From: an uncultured Clostridia bacterium
GTDB lineage: Bacteria; Bacillota; Clostridia; Christensenellales; CAG-314
Reading direction: 5' to 3'
Length of the DNA stretch: 64,000 nt
Assembly: GCA_947053925.1 (NCBI GenBank)
Contig: CAMRUG010000002.1
Coordinates: 238,003-302,002, forward strand
Shown: in pieces, positions 54,284-63,907 of the stretch
How positions within the stretch are numbered: position 1 is the first letter of the stretch
How the letters are laid out: each line of letters opens with the position of its first letter
Notes under the pieces: model-generated
What the model saw: only the letters and a program-made list of their open reading frames with translations
Databases searched by the model: none
Told to the model about the DNA's origin: nothing
Translations under genes and position numbers: made by a program

Positions 54284-57200
54284 TTACATAGCCTGTTTGA
54301 TTGCTTCCGTAAGTTTTACGGATACAATCTTAGATACGCCCTTTTCTTCCATTGTAACGCCGTAAAGCACATCGGCGTTTTCCATAGTAGGCTTTTTGTG
54401 CGTAATAACCACAAATTGCGTAGATGAAGAAAACTTACGCAAATATTTTGCAATTCTTTCGGCATTTGCATCATCGAGAGCGGCTTCAATTTCGTCCAGA
54501 ACACAGAAAGGCATCGGATTAAACTTCAATATTGAAAACAATATTGCCGCCGCCGTCATAGTACGTTCTCCGCCTGACAGCAATGAAATATTCTGCAATT
54601 TCTTTCCGGGCGGCTGAGCTTCTATTTCTACGCCCTGATCGAGAGAAGCCTTGTTAGGATCGTTTTCTACATACAAACGCGCATTACCGCCGTTAAACAA
54701 TTCGCGGAAGATAATCTTAAAGTTATCGTTAATTTTATTCATACCTTCTTCAAAGCGCGCTTCAATATCAGTGGTCAACCCCTTTAAAGCACCTTTCAAA
54801 TCATTTTCCGCTTTCTTCAAGTCTTCTATTTGACTCAACAAATCGTCATATCTGTTTTGCGTTTCTTCCAAGTCCTGAATAGCGTTTACGTTCACGCTAC
54901 CCAACTTTAATAATGCTTGCTTGCACTCGGAAATCCGTTCTTTACCCGCTTCCTTATCGTAGTTTTCGTCTTTGTACTGCATTGCGGCAGAATAAGTAAT
55001 GCCGTATTCTTCTTGTACCTTTTGTTGTAATTGCAACAAATCGTCGTCTATCTTGCTGAGAATGTATTCTTCTTTATCGATTGTTCCGCGCAAACTTTCA
55101 ATTTCGTTAGACAACCGCATACGCTCATCTGTTAATCTTTGAAAATCCGCGTCTAATTGGTTTTTCAAATTGCCCGAGGAAGCAATCTGCTCTGTTAATT
55201 GCGTCATTTCTTCCTGCAATGCGGCATCGACTATGCTTTCATTCATTGTCTGATACATTCCGTCAATCGCTACGCGAACTTGCTCTATATAAGCTTCGGC
55301 AGATTTATTGCTTTCTGCCAATGCCTCCGACTGCGCTTGATTCGATTTTATTTCTTTCTCTGCAGATTCGATATTTGCAATCAGTACAGCTAAACGATAG
55401 CGCTTATCGGAAAGAGATGCAGAAATCCCGTCCTTTGCCACAATCTCAGTTTGCGACATTTCTTTTAAATGCTCCATTTTTGAACGGAGTTGTTTTTCCT
55501 GAGACGACAATTCTACTAAACGCTTTTCGTTTTTATCGACTAACTGGTCTATTACTATAAGCCTATTGTCAATCTTATTCTTTTCACCTGAAAGTCCCAA
55601 TATATTTTTCTTGTCGGAATTACTCAAAGTGTTAGATGTTTCGATTTTTTCTTTAACTGTAGCAATTTCGATATTAAGCACGTTAATATTATCCAACAAT
55701 TTATTCTGAGTTAGACGCGACTCTTCCAACAAACTGTCCAACTTACTTTTTTCTTCTTCGGATTGCTGTAAATCTTTCTCCAGTAATTTCAGTTTTTCGC
55801 TGCGTTCAGCAATCTGCGTTTCGTAAGAGAGCAAATTGCCTGTAGATTGTTTACGCAGACTACCGCCTTCGAGTGAACCGTCGTTAGAAATACGTTCGCC
55901 TGTAAGCGTTACCATACGGTGCGTATAACGGTATTTACGGCTCAATTTAACGGCATTATCAAAGTTGTCTACAATAACGATACCGCCCAGCAACGATTCA
56001 AAGACGTTAGAATAATGCTTGTCAAACTGTACCAAATCGCTTGCAACTCCCAGCACTCCTTGCTCTGACAGTACTTCTGCACGTTCAATACCGTGCGGTT
56101 TCATAGACGAAACCGGCAAGAAAGTCGCCTTGCCGTAATCGTTTATTTTTAGGTAGTTTATAAGGTACTTTACATCATCTTCGTTTTCTGTAACGATATT
56201 CTGCAATCTGCCGCCCAAAGCAGTTTCGATTGCAAGCTGTAATTTAGGCTCAACCTTTATTAAATTTGCAACAACACCCGCAATGTGTGAAGCCAACTCT
56301 CTGTCGCGCTTTGCATCTTGCATTAAGTATTGCACACTGGCTTGGTAACCTTTGTAATTGTTAGCGAAATCTTTAAGCATTTCAATTCCGCCCTGCTCGC
56401 CAGAGTATGCCTGATGTTTACGCTGCAATTCTTTGTTTAAATTGAATTGCTTAAACTCCATATCTTTGATTTGCTGTTTTAATTGATTTGATTTTATTAC
56501 AAGTTGGTCTTTTTCTTTTTTCAACGAATCAAATCTTGTCATCAAATCGCCCTCTTCTCCCGAAGACGCTTTAAGCTTCAACGCCAATTCTTCCTCGCGC
56601 GCGGCTATTTGTTCCAGACGTTCGCGCAAAGTACTTTTTTCTGTTTGACAAGCGGCCAATTTACTATTACATTCCGATGTTGACAAAATGACTTCATCTA
56701 ACTTTTTACGCAGCGATTCCGTTTGATTATTTATTTCTTCTACTTTAGTGCCCACTTCAGCATACTGCTTATTTATATCGGTAATATCTTTTTCTAATTC
56801 GCAACGTTCTTCGTTACGACGTAGCAATATAGTCCCTATTTTAGTATTAGCATCAAGTATATTGTCTATTTCCTGCTTATTTGCGGTAATCTGCTCTTCT
56901 TTTGATTGAATATCACGGAGACAACCGTTAATTCTCTCCTGAATAAGATTCTTCGCACCTTCTTTTTTCTCGGATTCGACTGCAAGAGCCAACTGTCTGT
57001 CTCGTAGCGCGGCTATCTCGTCGTCAATGCCGTTGCGCCTATGGAACATATCGTCATATTGCTCGTTGACGTCAACATACTGAGATTCTTTAAGCGAATA
57101 CTCTTCACGTAAGCCGTCTAAGCGTTTTTTGCCGTTTTCCTTGTCTTGACTGGCATGGTCATATCCGTAAATATACGCATTGATTTCACAAAGTCTCAGT

Positions 57201-57865
57201 TCATCGTAAATTGTAAGGTATTTTTTTGCATTCGTTGATTGACGTTTTAATTCCGGCAGACGGTGTTTCAACTCTTCTACCAAAATCATTATATTTTGCA
57301 TATTACCGCGCGTTTTTTCCAATTTGCGTTCAGTATCGACTTTCTTGATACGGAAAGTCGAAATACCCAATGCCTCTTCAAAAATAGCGCGTCTGTCTTC
57401 GGGACGGGCATTCAATACGGCATCCATACGCCCCTGTCCGACGATGGAGTACCCCTCTTTTCCAAGTCCGACGCCGCGTAGCAATTCTAAAATATCTCTC
57501 AAACGTACAACATTACGGTTAAGAAGATATTCGCTTTCGTTACTGCGGTAAAGTTTACGGCTAATAATGATTTCATCCATAGCGATAGGAAAGATACGCG
57601 TTGTATTGTCAAAATACAAGGATACTTCACAATAGCTCATAGATTTTCTGGTATCGGTACCGTTAAAAATTAAGTCCTGCATCAATTTACCGCGCAGATT
57701 TTTAGTACTTTGTTCTCCCAATACCCATCTTATTGAGTCGGAAATATTACTTTTTCCGCAACCGTTAGGTCCGACAATACCGGTAATAGGCTGATCGAAC
57801 TTCAATTCAACTTTATCGGCAAAACTTTTAAAGCCGTACATTTCTATTTTTTTAAGATAAAGCAC
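54284..57865 (-). CDS. smc: Chromosome partition protein SMC
   Basis: The 1,193-aa ATPase has Walker A GPNGCGKSN near the N-terminus, two long coiled coils, a central hinge (ALGGRLQNIVTENEDDVKYLINYLK near residue 550), and the C-terminal LSGGERTM and FCVLDEIEAALDDANAERIA. I start it at GTG 57865, because GGAGAA lies 9 bases upstream of it; the in-frame ATG at 57880 falls on that site. The start overlaps the rnc stop as TAGTG. SMC organises and segregates the chromosome. Confidence 0.96.
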   Translation of the reverse strand: MLYLKKIEMYGFKSFADKVELKFDQPITGIVGPNGCGKSNISDSIRWVLGEQSTKNLRGKLMQDLIFNGTDTRKSMSYCEVSLYFDNTTRIFPIAMDEIIISRKLYRSNESEYLLNRNVVRLRDILELLRGVGLGKEGYSIVGQGRMDAVLNARPEDRRAIFEEALGISTFRIKKVDTERKLEKTRGNMQNIMILVEELKHRLPELKRQSTNAKKYLTIYDELRLCEINAYIYGYDHASQDKENGKKRLDGLREEYSLKESQYVDVNEQYDDMFHRRNGIDDEIAALRDRQLALAVESEKKEGAKNLIQERINGCLRDIQSKEEQITANKQEIDNILDANTKIGTILLRRNEERCELEKDITDINKQYAEVGTKVEEINNQTESLRKKLDEVILSTSECNSKLAACQTEKSTLRERLEQIAAREEELALKLKASSGEEGDLMTRFDSLKKEKDQLVIKSNQLKQQIKDMEFKQFNLNKELQRKHQAYSGEQGGIEMLKDFANNYKGYQASVQYLMQDAKRDRELASHIAGVVANLIKVEPKLQLAIETALGGRLQNIVTENEDDVKYLINYLKINDYGKATFLPVSSMKPHGIERAEVLSEQGVLGVASDLVQFDKHYSNVFESLLGGIVIVDNFDNAVKLSRKYRYTHRMVTLTGERISNDGSLEGGSLRKQSTGNLLSYETQIAERSEKLKLLEKDLQQSEEEKSKLDSLLEESRLTQNKLLDNINVLNIEIATVKEKIETSNTLSNSDKKNILGLSGEKNKIDNRLIVIDQLVDKNEKRLVELSSQEKQLRSKMEHLKEMSQTEIVAKDGISASLSDKRYRLAVLIANIESAEKEIKSNQAQSEALAESNKSAEAYIEQVRVAIDGMYQTMNESIVDAALQEEMTQLTEQIASSGNLKNQLDADFQRLTDERMRLSNEIESLRGTIDKEEYILSKIDDDLLQLQQKVQEEYGITYSAAMQYKDENYDKEAGKERISECKQALLKLGSVNVNAIQDLEETQNRYDDLLSQIEDLKKAENDLKGALKGLTTDIEARFEEGMNKINDNFKIIFRELFNGGNARLYVENDPNKASLDQGVEIEAQPPGKKLQNISLLSGGERTMTAAAILFSILKFNPMPFCVLDEIEAALDDANAERIAKYLRKFSSSTQFVVITHKKPTMENADVLYGVTMEEKGVSKIVSVKLTEAIKQAM

Positions 57866-58548
57866 TACTCTATTCTCCATTTAGTTACAATTTTTTTTGC
57901 AGCGGCTTGTTCGGCAATCTTCCTGCTTGCTCCGACTCCTGAACACAAGCATTTACCGTCGATATATAAGCCGTACTTATATTGCGGCGAATTGTCCGCA
58001 CCCGTTCTCTCAATTAACTTATATACAGGCGTCGGTAATTTATTGTGTTGGCAATATTCTTGTAATTTTGTTTTGCAATCCTTATTTAAAGCACCGTGCG
58101 CATTAACAAGTTTGTCTTTTAACGAATGTAAAATAAAACTTCTTGCCGCTTCAATTCCGCCGTCTAAATATATCGCCGATACTATCGCCTCGTACAAATT
58201 CGATTCTATTTTTTTAGATGCGCTTTTTATTCTTTTTGCACCGCTGGCAACTTGCAAATATTGCATTATTTCTAATTTATCAACAATAGGTCTTAAAGCG
58301 TCGGCAGAAACGATATTCGAGCGCATTGTAGACAATTGCCCTACTTGACATTCAACGTAATTAGCAAATAAATACTCCGACACAATACAGTCTAAAATTG
58401 CGTCTCCGAAAAATTCCATTTTTTCGTTGTCTTCTAAAGATTGGACATTTGCATACGAAGAATGGGTAAATGCCTGTATAAGCAGTTTTTTATTTTTAAA
58501 TTTGTATTGTAATTTTAATTCAATAGCATTTATAACCTTGTCTGTCAT
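57865..58548 (-). CDS. rnc: Ribonuclease III
   Basis: The product is about 227 aa from ATG 58548 (MTDKVINAIELKLQYKFKNKKLLIQAFTHSSY). The catalytic block NEKMEFFGDAILDCIVSEYLF and EAIVSAIYLDGG, plus a C-terminal double-stranded RNA-binding domain, are present. RNase III processes rRNA and dsRNA. The rnc-smc order is conserved; a consensus promoter lies upstream. Confidence 0.96.
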   Translation of the reverse strand: MTDKVINAIELKLQYKFKNKKLLIQAFTHSSYANVQSLEDNEKMEFFGDAILDCIVSEYLFANYVECQVGQLSTMRSNIVSADALRPIVDKLEIMQYLQVASGAKRIKSASKKIESNLYEAIVSAIYLDGGIEAARSFILHSLKDKLVNAHGALNKDCKTKLQEYCQHNKLPTPVYKLIERTGADNSPQYKYGLYIDGKCLCSGVGASRKIAEQAAAKKIVTKWRIE

Positions 58549-58596
58549 TATGTTTACAAGCAATTATGCCTACTTTTCCAGTTTATTTGTGTTTTA

Positions 58597-58625
58597 ATTA
58601 TACTATATAACCGCCTGTTTGGCAA
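58597..58625 (-). promoter_or_regulatory. Promoter of the rnc-smc operon
   Basis: TTGCCA and TATAAT on the minus strand are separated by 17 bases, about 42 bases upstream of the rnc start. Confidence 0.7.
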
Positions 58626-58692
58626 TGAAATTATCAAAAATAGGAATATGTTTCACGATTTATAACACTAATATCCGTTTGTTTCACAGAAT

Positions 58693-58722
58693 AAAAAACC
58701 ATCGACAAAACTGCCGATGGTT
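58693..58722 (-). terminator. Terminator after rpmF
   Basis: AACCATCG and CGATGGTT form an 8-bp stem with a 10-nt loop, followed by TTTTTT on the minus strand. Confidence 0.85.
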
Positions 58723-58743
58723 CAAATTTAAACAAAATAAAAA

Positions 58744-58932
58744 CTATTTATTGTCAGCCGAAACTTCTACAACTTGTTTTCCGTCATAATATCCGCAAGC
58801 GTCGCAAACTTTATGAGAAACCTTCAATTCGTGGCATTGAGGACATTCTACCAAAACAGGAGCCGTTGCCGTCCAGTTAGCTGCTCTCTTGTGTTTTCTT
58901 TGTTTTGATACTTTTCTCTTGGGTACTGCCAT
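58744..58932 (-). CDS. rpmF: 50S ribosomal protein L32
   Basis: The 62-aa protein begins MAVPKRKVSKQRKHKRAANW and has four zinc-ribbon cysteines (CPQC and CDAC), so it is the zinc-binding C+ form. It follows yceD by 15 bases, the conserved pair. Confidence 0.97.
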   Translation of the reverse strand: MAVPKRKVSKQRKHKRAANWTATAPVLVECPQCHELKVSHKVCDACGYYDGKQVVEVSADNK

Positions 58933-58947
58933 AGTAATGCACCTCCG

Positions 58948-59445
58948 TTAGAATTTTAAATTTTTAAGTACCGAAAAGGGATTGTCGTGCGTCGTATCGC
59001 AATCGCACTGCTTTTCGTTTAGGTTTGTTCCGCACTTAGGGCACAAGCCTTTGCAATCGTCTTGACACAAAAACAAACTCGGCATTGACAGAATTATTTC
59101 GTCGCTAACCGCTTTTGTTGCGTCAAGCATACTTGTTGAGTAAATATAACCGTCATCGTTTGCCGATATGTCTTTGTAAAACATCTGTTCAAAATGTAAT
59201 TTCACTACTTTGTCAAGGTTTGTCAAACATCTGTCGCAATTACCTTTTACATAGCATATAATATTACCGCTGACGCTGACATTGGGATTTAAAAAGGTTA
59301 CGTCAAAATTAACTTTTACTTTTTCCAAAACAGCGTTCGGATAAGCAAGCAAGTCATTGTCTAGAACAAATTCGCCCGTAAACGGCAAAGTTTTACCGAC
59401 ATTAGCGATATTATCAGTCAAATCAATTACAATTCTTTCAGACAC
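58948..59445 (-). CDS. yceD: YceD/DUF177 family protein, probably leaderless
   Basis: The roughly 165-aa protein has DUF177 features, a beta-rich N-terminal half (IVIDLTDNI..FTGEFVLDND) and cysteine pairs CDRC and CPKC..CDCD. YceD accumulates 23S rRNA-related function and is paired with rpmF. The track start at 59460 lies inside the -10 element. I use GTG 59445, which coincides with the expected transcription start, so no leader exists; there is no ribosome binding site. Confidence 0.85.
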   Translation of the reverse strand: MSERIVIDLTDNIANVGKTLPFTGEFVLDNDLLAYPNAVLEKVKVNFDVTFLNPNVSVSGNIICYVKGNCDRCLTNLDKVVKLHFEQMFYKDISANDDGYIYSTSMLDATKAVSDEIILSMPSLFLCQDDCKGLCPKCGTNLNEKQCDCDTTHDNPFSVLKNLKF

Positions 59446-59451
59446 TAGTCT

Positions 59452-59480
59452 ATTATACAAAGTTAGTAACGTTTTGTCAA
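59452..59480 (-). promoter_or_regulatory. Perfect consensus promoter of yceD-rpmF
   Basis: TTGACA and TATAAT on the minus strand are 17 bases apart. The -10 element ends 7 bases from the GTG at 59445, so transcription should start on the start codon. Confidence 0.85.
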
Positions 59481-59484
59481 CGGT

Positions 59485-60687
59485 TTAACCCAACTTTGCT
59501 TCAAGCATTGTTTCGCGGGCAATAACTAGTTCCTCGTTAGTAGGCACAACAAGTATTTTTACTTTCGAATCTTTTGCTTGAATTTCGGCTATAACTCCGC
59601 GCGGACAACTAGCGTTTTTCTTCTCATCGAGTTTTACGCCTAAATAGTCCATTCCTTGCAACGATTTACTACGAACGACATCGTCGTTTTCGCCTATTCC
59701 TGCAGTAAATACAATTACGTCTACACCGTTTAAAGCAGCAGCATAAGCGCCGATATATTTTTTAACTCCGTAAGTAAACATATTTAATGCGAGTTCCGCA
59801 CGACGGTTACCGTTATTTGCCGCATTAGACAAATCTCTGAAATCAGACGAAACTCCAGAAACACCCAAAACTCCGCACTTCTTGTTAAGATAATTAAGCA
59901 TTTCCGAAACGCTTAAACCTTCCTTTTTAGCAAGATACTCTGCCGCCGAATAATCGATATCTCCGCTTCGAGTTCCCATAGGCACTCCTGCAAGCGGAGT
60001 AAATCCCATTGACGTATCTATACATTCGCCGCCGTTAACAGCCGTAATCGAAGAACCGTTGCCTAAATGACAAGTAATAATTTTTAAACTCTTTAAATCT
60101 TTTTTAAGATACTTTGCCGCTTCCTGCGCTACAAACTTATGACTTGTTCCGTGAGCGCCGTAACGGCGAATCTTGTATTTTTCGTAGTGAGCGTAATCTA
60201 TTGCATACATATACGCGTAGTCAGGCATAGTAAAATGGAATCCCGTATCAAATACCAAAACCATCGGCGTATCAGGCATTTCCAAAAGGCACGCTTTAAT
60301 TCCCACTATCGCCGCAGGATTATGCAAAGGTGCAAGATCCTTTATTTCTTCCATCAATTCCATAGATTCGGGAGTTACAAGCGTCGGTTTTTTAAACGCC
60401 TCACCCGAGGCAACAACGCGGTGTCCAACTCCGTCAATTTCGGACATAGAAGAAATAACGCCAACATCCTTGTCCATTAACTTTTTAAGCACCAACTGAA
60501 CGGCAACGTTATGGTTCGGCATATCTACTTGTTGTTCAATCGTTTTTCCGTGCGCTTTGTAAATAAAGTTTGAATTTTCTATACCTATACGCTCGCAGTT
60601 GCCTTTTGCAAGCACGCTTTCCGTTTCCATATCTATAAGTTGATACTTCAACGAAGAACTTCCCGAGTTAATAACTAATATTTTCAT
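59485..60687 (-). CDS. ackA: Acetate kinase
   Basis: The 400-aa enzyme converts acetyl phosphate and ADP to acetate and ATP. It begins MKILVINSGSSSLKYQLIDME and carries DTGFHFTMP, GAHGTSHKFVA, LGNGSS and FTAGIGENDD. It follows pta by 16 bases; together they give the classic clostridial ATP-yielding acetate pathway. Confidence 0.97.
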   Translation of the reverse strand: MKILVINSGSSSLKYQLIDMETESVLAKGNCERIGIENSNFIYKAHGKTIEQQVDMPNHNVAVQLVLKKLMDKDVGVISSMSEIDGVGHRVVASGEAFKKPTLVTPESMELMEEIKDLAPLHNPAAIVGIKACLLEMPDTPMVLVFDTGFHFTMPDYAYMYAIDYAHYEKYKIRRYGAHGTSHKFVAQEAAKYLKKDLKSLKIITCHLGNGSSITAVNGGECIDTSMGFTPLAGVPMGTRSGDIDYSAAEYLAKKEGLSVSEMLNYLNKKCGVLGVSGVSSDFRDLSNAANNGNRRAELALNMFTYGVKKYIGAYAAALNGVDVIVFTAGIGENDDVVRSKSLQGMDYLGVKLDEKKNASCPRGVIAEIQAKDSKVKILVVPTNEELVIARETMLEAKLG

Positions 60688-60703
60688 TACATTCTACCTC
60701 TAA

Positions 60704-61699
60704 TTATAATTGCGTTTGCAATACCGTTATTGCCACAGCGCCCACTATATCTTCCGCCTTGCAGCCGCGGGACAAGTCGTTTAACGGCTTTGCAAATCCT
60801 TGACAAATAGGGCCTACCGCCATAAAACCGCCAAGACGTTCCGCTATCTTGTACCCGATATTTCCCGCTTGCAAATCGGGGAATATAAATACGTTAGCGT
60901 GTCCGGCAACGGAACTTCCCTTTGCTTTCATTTCGCCGACTGACGGAACTATTGCCGCATCGAACTGAAGTTCGCCGTCCAATTTAATGTCGGGAGCTTT
61001 TTCTTTGGCAATACGCGTCGCTTCCTGAACGAGCGTAACGTTATCGTGTTTTGCACTGCCCTTAGACGAGAAAGACAGCATTGCAACACGGGGTTCGATT
61101 CCCGCTATTGCTTGCGCAGACTTTGCCGTAGCAATTGCGCAATCGGCAAGGCCCTCTGCAGTATATGTCGGGTTAAGACCGCAATCGGCAAACACAACCA
61201 AGCCGTCAGGACAATACTGATTGCCTTGCGGCGGACAAATCATAAGGTTAAAACTGGATACCGCCGAAACTCCTTTTGCTGTTTTAATGATTTGAAGTCC
61301 CGGACGAAGCGTATTAGCAGTAGAATGGCACGCGCCCGAAACGAGTCCGTCGACATCGCCCATTTTCAACATCATCGCACCAAAATACGTTCCGTCTTTT
61401 AAAAGTTCAGCCGCCTGTTCGCTCGTCATACCTTTAGACGCACGTAACTCACATAACTTTGCATTGTACTCGGGCAATTTATCGCTAGTTAAATGGTTTA
61501 CAATTTCTACACCCGAAAGATCAACTTGCGGATTGCTTGCTTTTATTGCATCGGGATTTCCAAGCAATATAATTCTTGCAATGCCCTCTTTCGTTGCCAT
61601 AGCCGCCGCCGCAACAACTCTGCTGTCTTCGCCTTCGCACAAAACGATAGTTTTATTTAGAGTTGCGGCTTTTGCCTTGATTTGTTCCAAAACGTTCAT
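60704..61699 (-). CDS. pta: Phosphate acetyltransferase
   Basis: The start is ATG 61699 (MNVLEQIKAKAATLNKTIVLCEGEDSR), after AGGAGAATATT. The roughly 331-aa single-domain enzyme converts acetyl-CoA and phosphate to acetyl phosphate. MLKMGDVDGLVSGACHSTANTLRPGLQIIK and SFSSKGSAKHDNV are characteristic. Its promoter at 61772-61800 also faces the divergent tmcAL gene. Confidence 0.96.
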   Translation of the reverse strand: MNVLEQIKAKAATLNKTIVLCEGEDSRVVAAAAMATKEGIARIILLGNPDAIKASNPQVDLSGVEIVNHLTSDKLPEYNAKLCELRASKGMTSEQAAELLKDGTYFGAMMLKMGDVDGLVSGACHSTANTLRPGLQIIKTAKGVSAVSSFNLMICPPQGNQYCPDGLVVFADCGLNPTYTAEGLADCAIATAKSAQAIAGIEPRVAMLSFSSKGSAKHDNVTLVQEATRIAKEKAPDIKLDGELQFDAAIVPSVGEMKAKGSSVAGHANVFIFPDLQAGNIGYKIAERLGGFMAVGPICQGFAKPLNDLSRGCKAEDIVGAVAITVLQTQL

Positions 61700-61771
61700 A
61701 ATATTCTCCTTATAAAACACTTTATTTATCATTAAATTTTGTGTATAATATCAGTGTCGTTTTACCGATAA

Positions 61772-61800
61772 ATTATAGCATATTGCTTTTACAATGTAAA
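61772..61800 (-). promoter_or_regulatory. Promoter of pta-ackA
   Basis: TTTACA and TATAAT on the minus strand are separated by 17 bases. The -35 lies within a TTTACA-A-TGTAAA inverted repeat. Confidence 0.7.
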
Positions 61801-61826
61801 GAAAATTACTAGACTAGGATACAAAA

Positions 61827-62876
61827 ATGACAACAACTGCAATTATCTGTGAATTTAATCCGTTACACTCCGGACATAAAAAACTTATTGATTATGCAAA
61901 AACTTTTTCCGACAGAATCGTTTGCATTATGAGCGGTAATTTTACGCAAAGAGGAATGCCTGCCTGCGCAGATAAATACTCGCGGGCAAAACACGCCGTT
62001 TTATCGGGAGCCGACCTTGTAGTTGAACTTCCGACAATTTACGCTATTGCCTCTGCAGAAAACTTTGCATTGGGCGGAGTGCAAATTGCAAACATTTTAA
62101 AAGTTAACAATCTTCTTTTCGGCAGCGAATGCGGCGACATATCTCAACTACAGGAATGTGCCGTCTTACTTGACGATTCTAATATAAACCGACAAATCGC
62201 ATCCGAGTTATCAAAGGGTGTCAGTTACCCAAAAGCCGTAGCAACGGCATTAGACTCGCATATACTTGAAAGTCCAAATAATATTTTGGCAATAGAATAT
62301 TTACGAGCAATCAAGAAGACTCGATCGAACATTGTTCCCGTAACCGTTAAAAGAGAAAATAATTACAACGGAACGCCGCAACAGTTTGCATCATCCGCCG
62401 CTCTCAGAAATGATAAGGCATTAAGAAATTTATATTCTTATGATTTCGTATCAAAAGACATTGACGACAGCATCGAATTACAGTACAAAGGCTTTGCAAC
62501 CGGCATTTTGGCTTTATACGAAAAAACGCAACTTTCTGAAATAGAAGGAGTTATCGAAGGACTGGAAAACCGAATTTTTAATGCAGATAAAACTTGCGGC
62601 TACGACAAAATGATAGAAGAAATCAAATCGAAACGCTATACCAGACTAAAATTACAACGGATAATTCTAAATGCGATATTAAACATAACTAAAGAAACAG
62701 CCGAACAAAGCAAACAGCAAAAGCCCGAGATAAAAGTTTTGGCAGTAAAAAGCGACAAAGTAAATTTGCTGGCAGGAATAGAAAACAAAAGCGACAAGCT
62801 TACTCTCAAAGCCGACCGACTCTACTATTCATTATCAAATAAAGTACCTCCCACAAAACTAATCAAAATTGATTAA
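61827..62876 (+). CDS. tmcAL: tRNA(Met) cytidine acetate ligase TmcAL (YlbM)
   Basis: The 349-aa nucleotidyltransferase-fold enzyme makes ac4C34 in elongator tRNA-Met from acetate and ATP. The start MTTTAIICEFNPLHSGHKKLIDYA contains the HxGH-type motif, followed by MSGNFTQRGMPACADKYSRAKHAVLSGADLVVELP and FASSAALR. The C-terminus is shorter than in Bacillus YlbM by about 60 residues. It lies divergent from pta-ackA and upstream of a YlbJ-like gene. Confidence 0.93.
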   Translation: MTTTAIICEFNPLHSGHKKLIDYAKTFSDRIVCIMSGNFTQRGMPACADKYSRAKHAVLSGADLVVELPTIYAIASAENFALGGVQIANILKVNNLLFGSECGDISQLQECAVLLDDSNINRQIASELSKGVSYPKAVATALDSHILESPNNILAIEYLRAIKKTRSNIVPVTVKRENNYNGTPQQFASSAALRNDKALRNLYSYDFVSKDIDDSIELQYKGFATGILALYEKTQLSEIEGVIEGLENRIFNADKTCGYDKMIEEIKSKRYTRLKLQRIILNAILNITKETAEQSKQQKPEIKVLAVKSDKVNLLAGIENKSDKLTLKADRLYYSLSNKVPPTKLIKID

Positions 62877-63019
62877 CTAAGTTAAATATACTAATTTTGC
62901 TATGAATACCACTATTATGTTAAACATAGTAGTTTAAATTTTGCCCATTATTGATATAAAATCCAGATTTTAGACAAAATACTCTTTATTTTTTTTAAAT
63001 AAGCACAATAGATTTTATT

Positions 63020-63907
63020 GTGAAATATTTAAAAGTTTTTGCAACAGCAATATTTATCTGTATAATAACAATATTTATATCTGCACCGTCAAAGTATATG
63101 CAGAGCTTTTTTGACGGCATAACCATTTGGGCTTATAACGTATTACCCGCAATATTTCCATTTACCGTCATAACTACAGTCACATTAAAATTGCAATCTG
63201 AAAACAGATATTCTTTTACAAAGTGCTTATTCAATATTGACTGCGACAAAATCCTGCTATCGAGTATTATTTGCGGATACCCTATCGGCGCAAAATGCAT
63301 AGCTGACAGTAACGCAGATACAAATACGTCCACAAAAATGTGTGCGTTTTGTTCCACGGCAGGGCCTATATTTATGATTGCAACCGTAGGAGCAAAACTG
63401 TTACAAAGCACTACGGCTACCGTCATAATAATAATCGTGCATATATGTTCGGCAATAATTAACGGTTTAATTTTCAAAACAAAAAAAACTTCTCAAATAT
63501 CCAATGTAAGCCTTAGCGATAGAAAAGAAAATCTCGGAGATATAGTTACGAATTCGGCTTTGTCGATTATTTCAGTCGGCGGATTGATAGCATTGTTCTA
63601 TATGTTTACCGATATGATAAAATGTTTGTTGCCGGAATATATTACCGATAATTTAGTATTCGGTTTTGCAATAGGATTATTTGAAATGACAAACGGACTT
63701 TTTGCAATATGTAAACTTGCAGATATTACTACCGCAACCGTGTTATGCAGTGCATTGCTGTCTTTTGGCGGACTGTGCGTTTTTTTGCAGTGTTTTGCTT
63801 TTTTAAGCAATAAAAACGTTAAACCGTTAGATATTATCAAAATGAAACTTATACAATCTTCTATAGCTACTATTTTGAGCTTTATTTTGGTAAAAATATT
63901 TATGTGA
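63020..63907 (+). CDS. YlbJ-like Gate-domain membrane protein
   Basis: The roughly 295-aa protein has six to eight transmembrane helices and the conserved IICGYPIGAKCIAD and CSTAGPIFMIATVGA motifs of the nucleoside-recognition (Gate) fold found in YlbJ. It is shorter than Bacillus YlbJ (about 400 aa). The neighbouring tmcAL (YlbM) supports the assignment, since ylbJ and ylbM are near each other in Bacillus. The GTG start has no ribosome binding site; the next Met is residue 27. YlbJ is sporulation-linked, but no other sporulation gene is here. Confidence 0.7.
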   Translation: MKYLKVFATAIFICIITIFISAPSKYMQSFFDGITIWAYNVLPAIFPFTVITTVTLKLQSENRYSFTKCLFNIDCDKILLSSIICGYPIGAKCIADSNADTNTSTKMCAFCSTAGPIFMIATVGAKLLQSTTATVIIIIVHICSAIINGLIFKTKKTSQISNVSLSDRKENLGDIVTNSALSIISVGGLIALFYMFTDMIKCLLPEYITDNLVFGFAIGLFEMTNGLFAICKLADITTATVLCSALLSFGGLCVFLQCFAFLSNKNVKPLDIIKMKLIQSSIATILSFILVKIFM

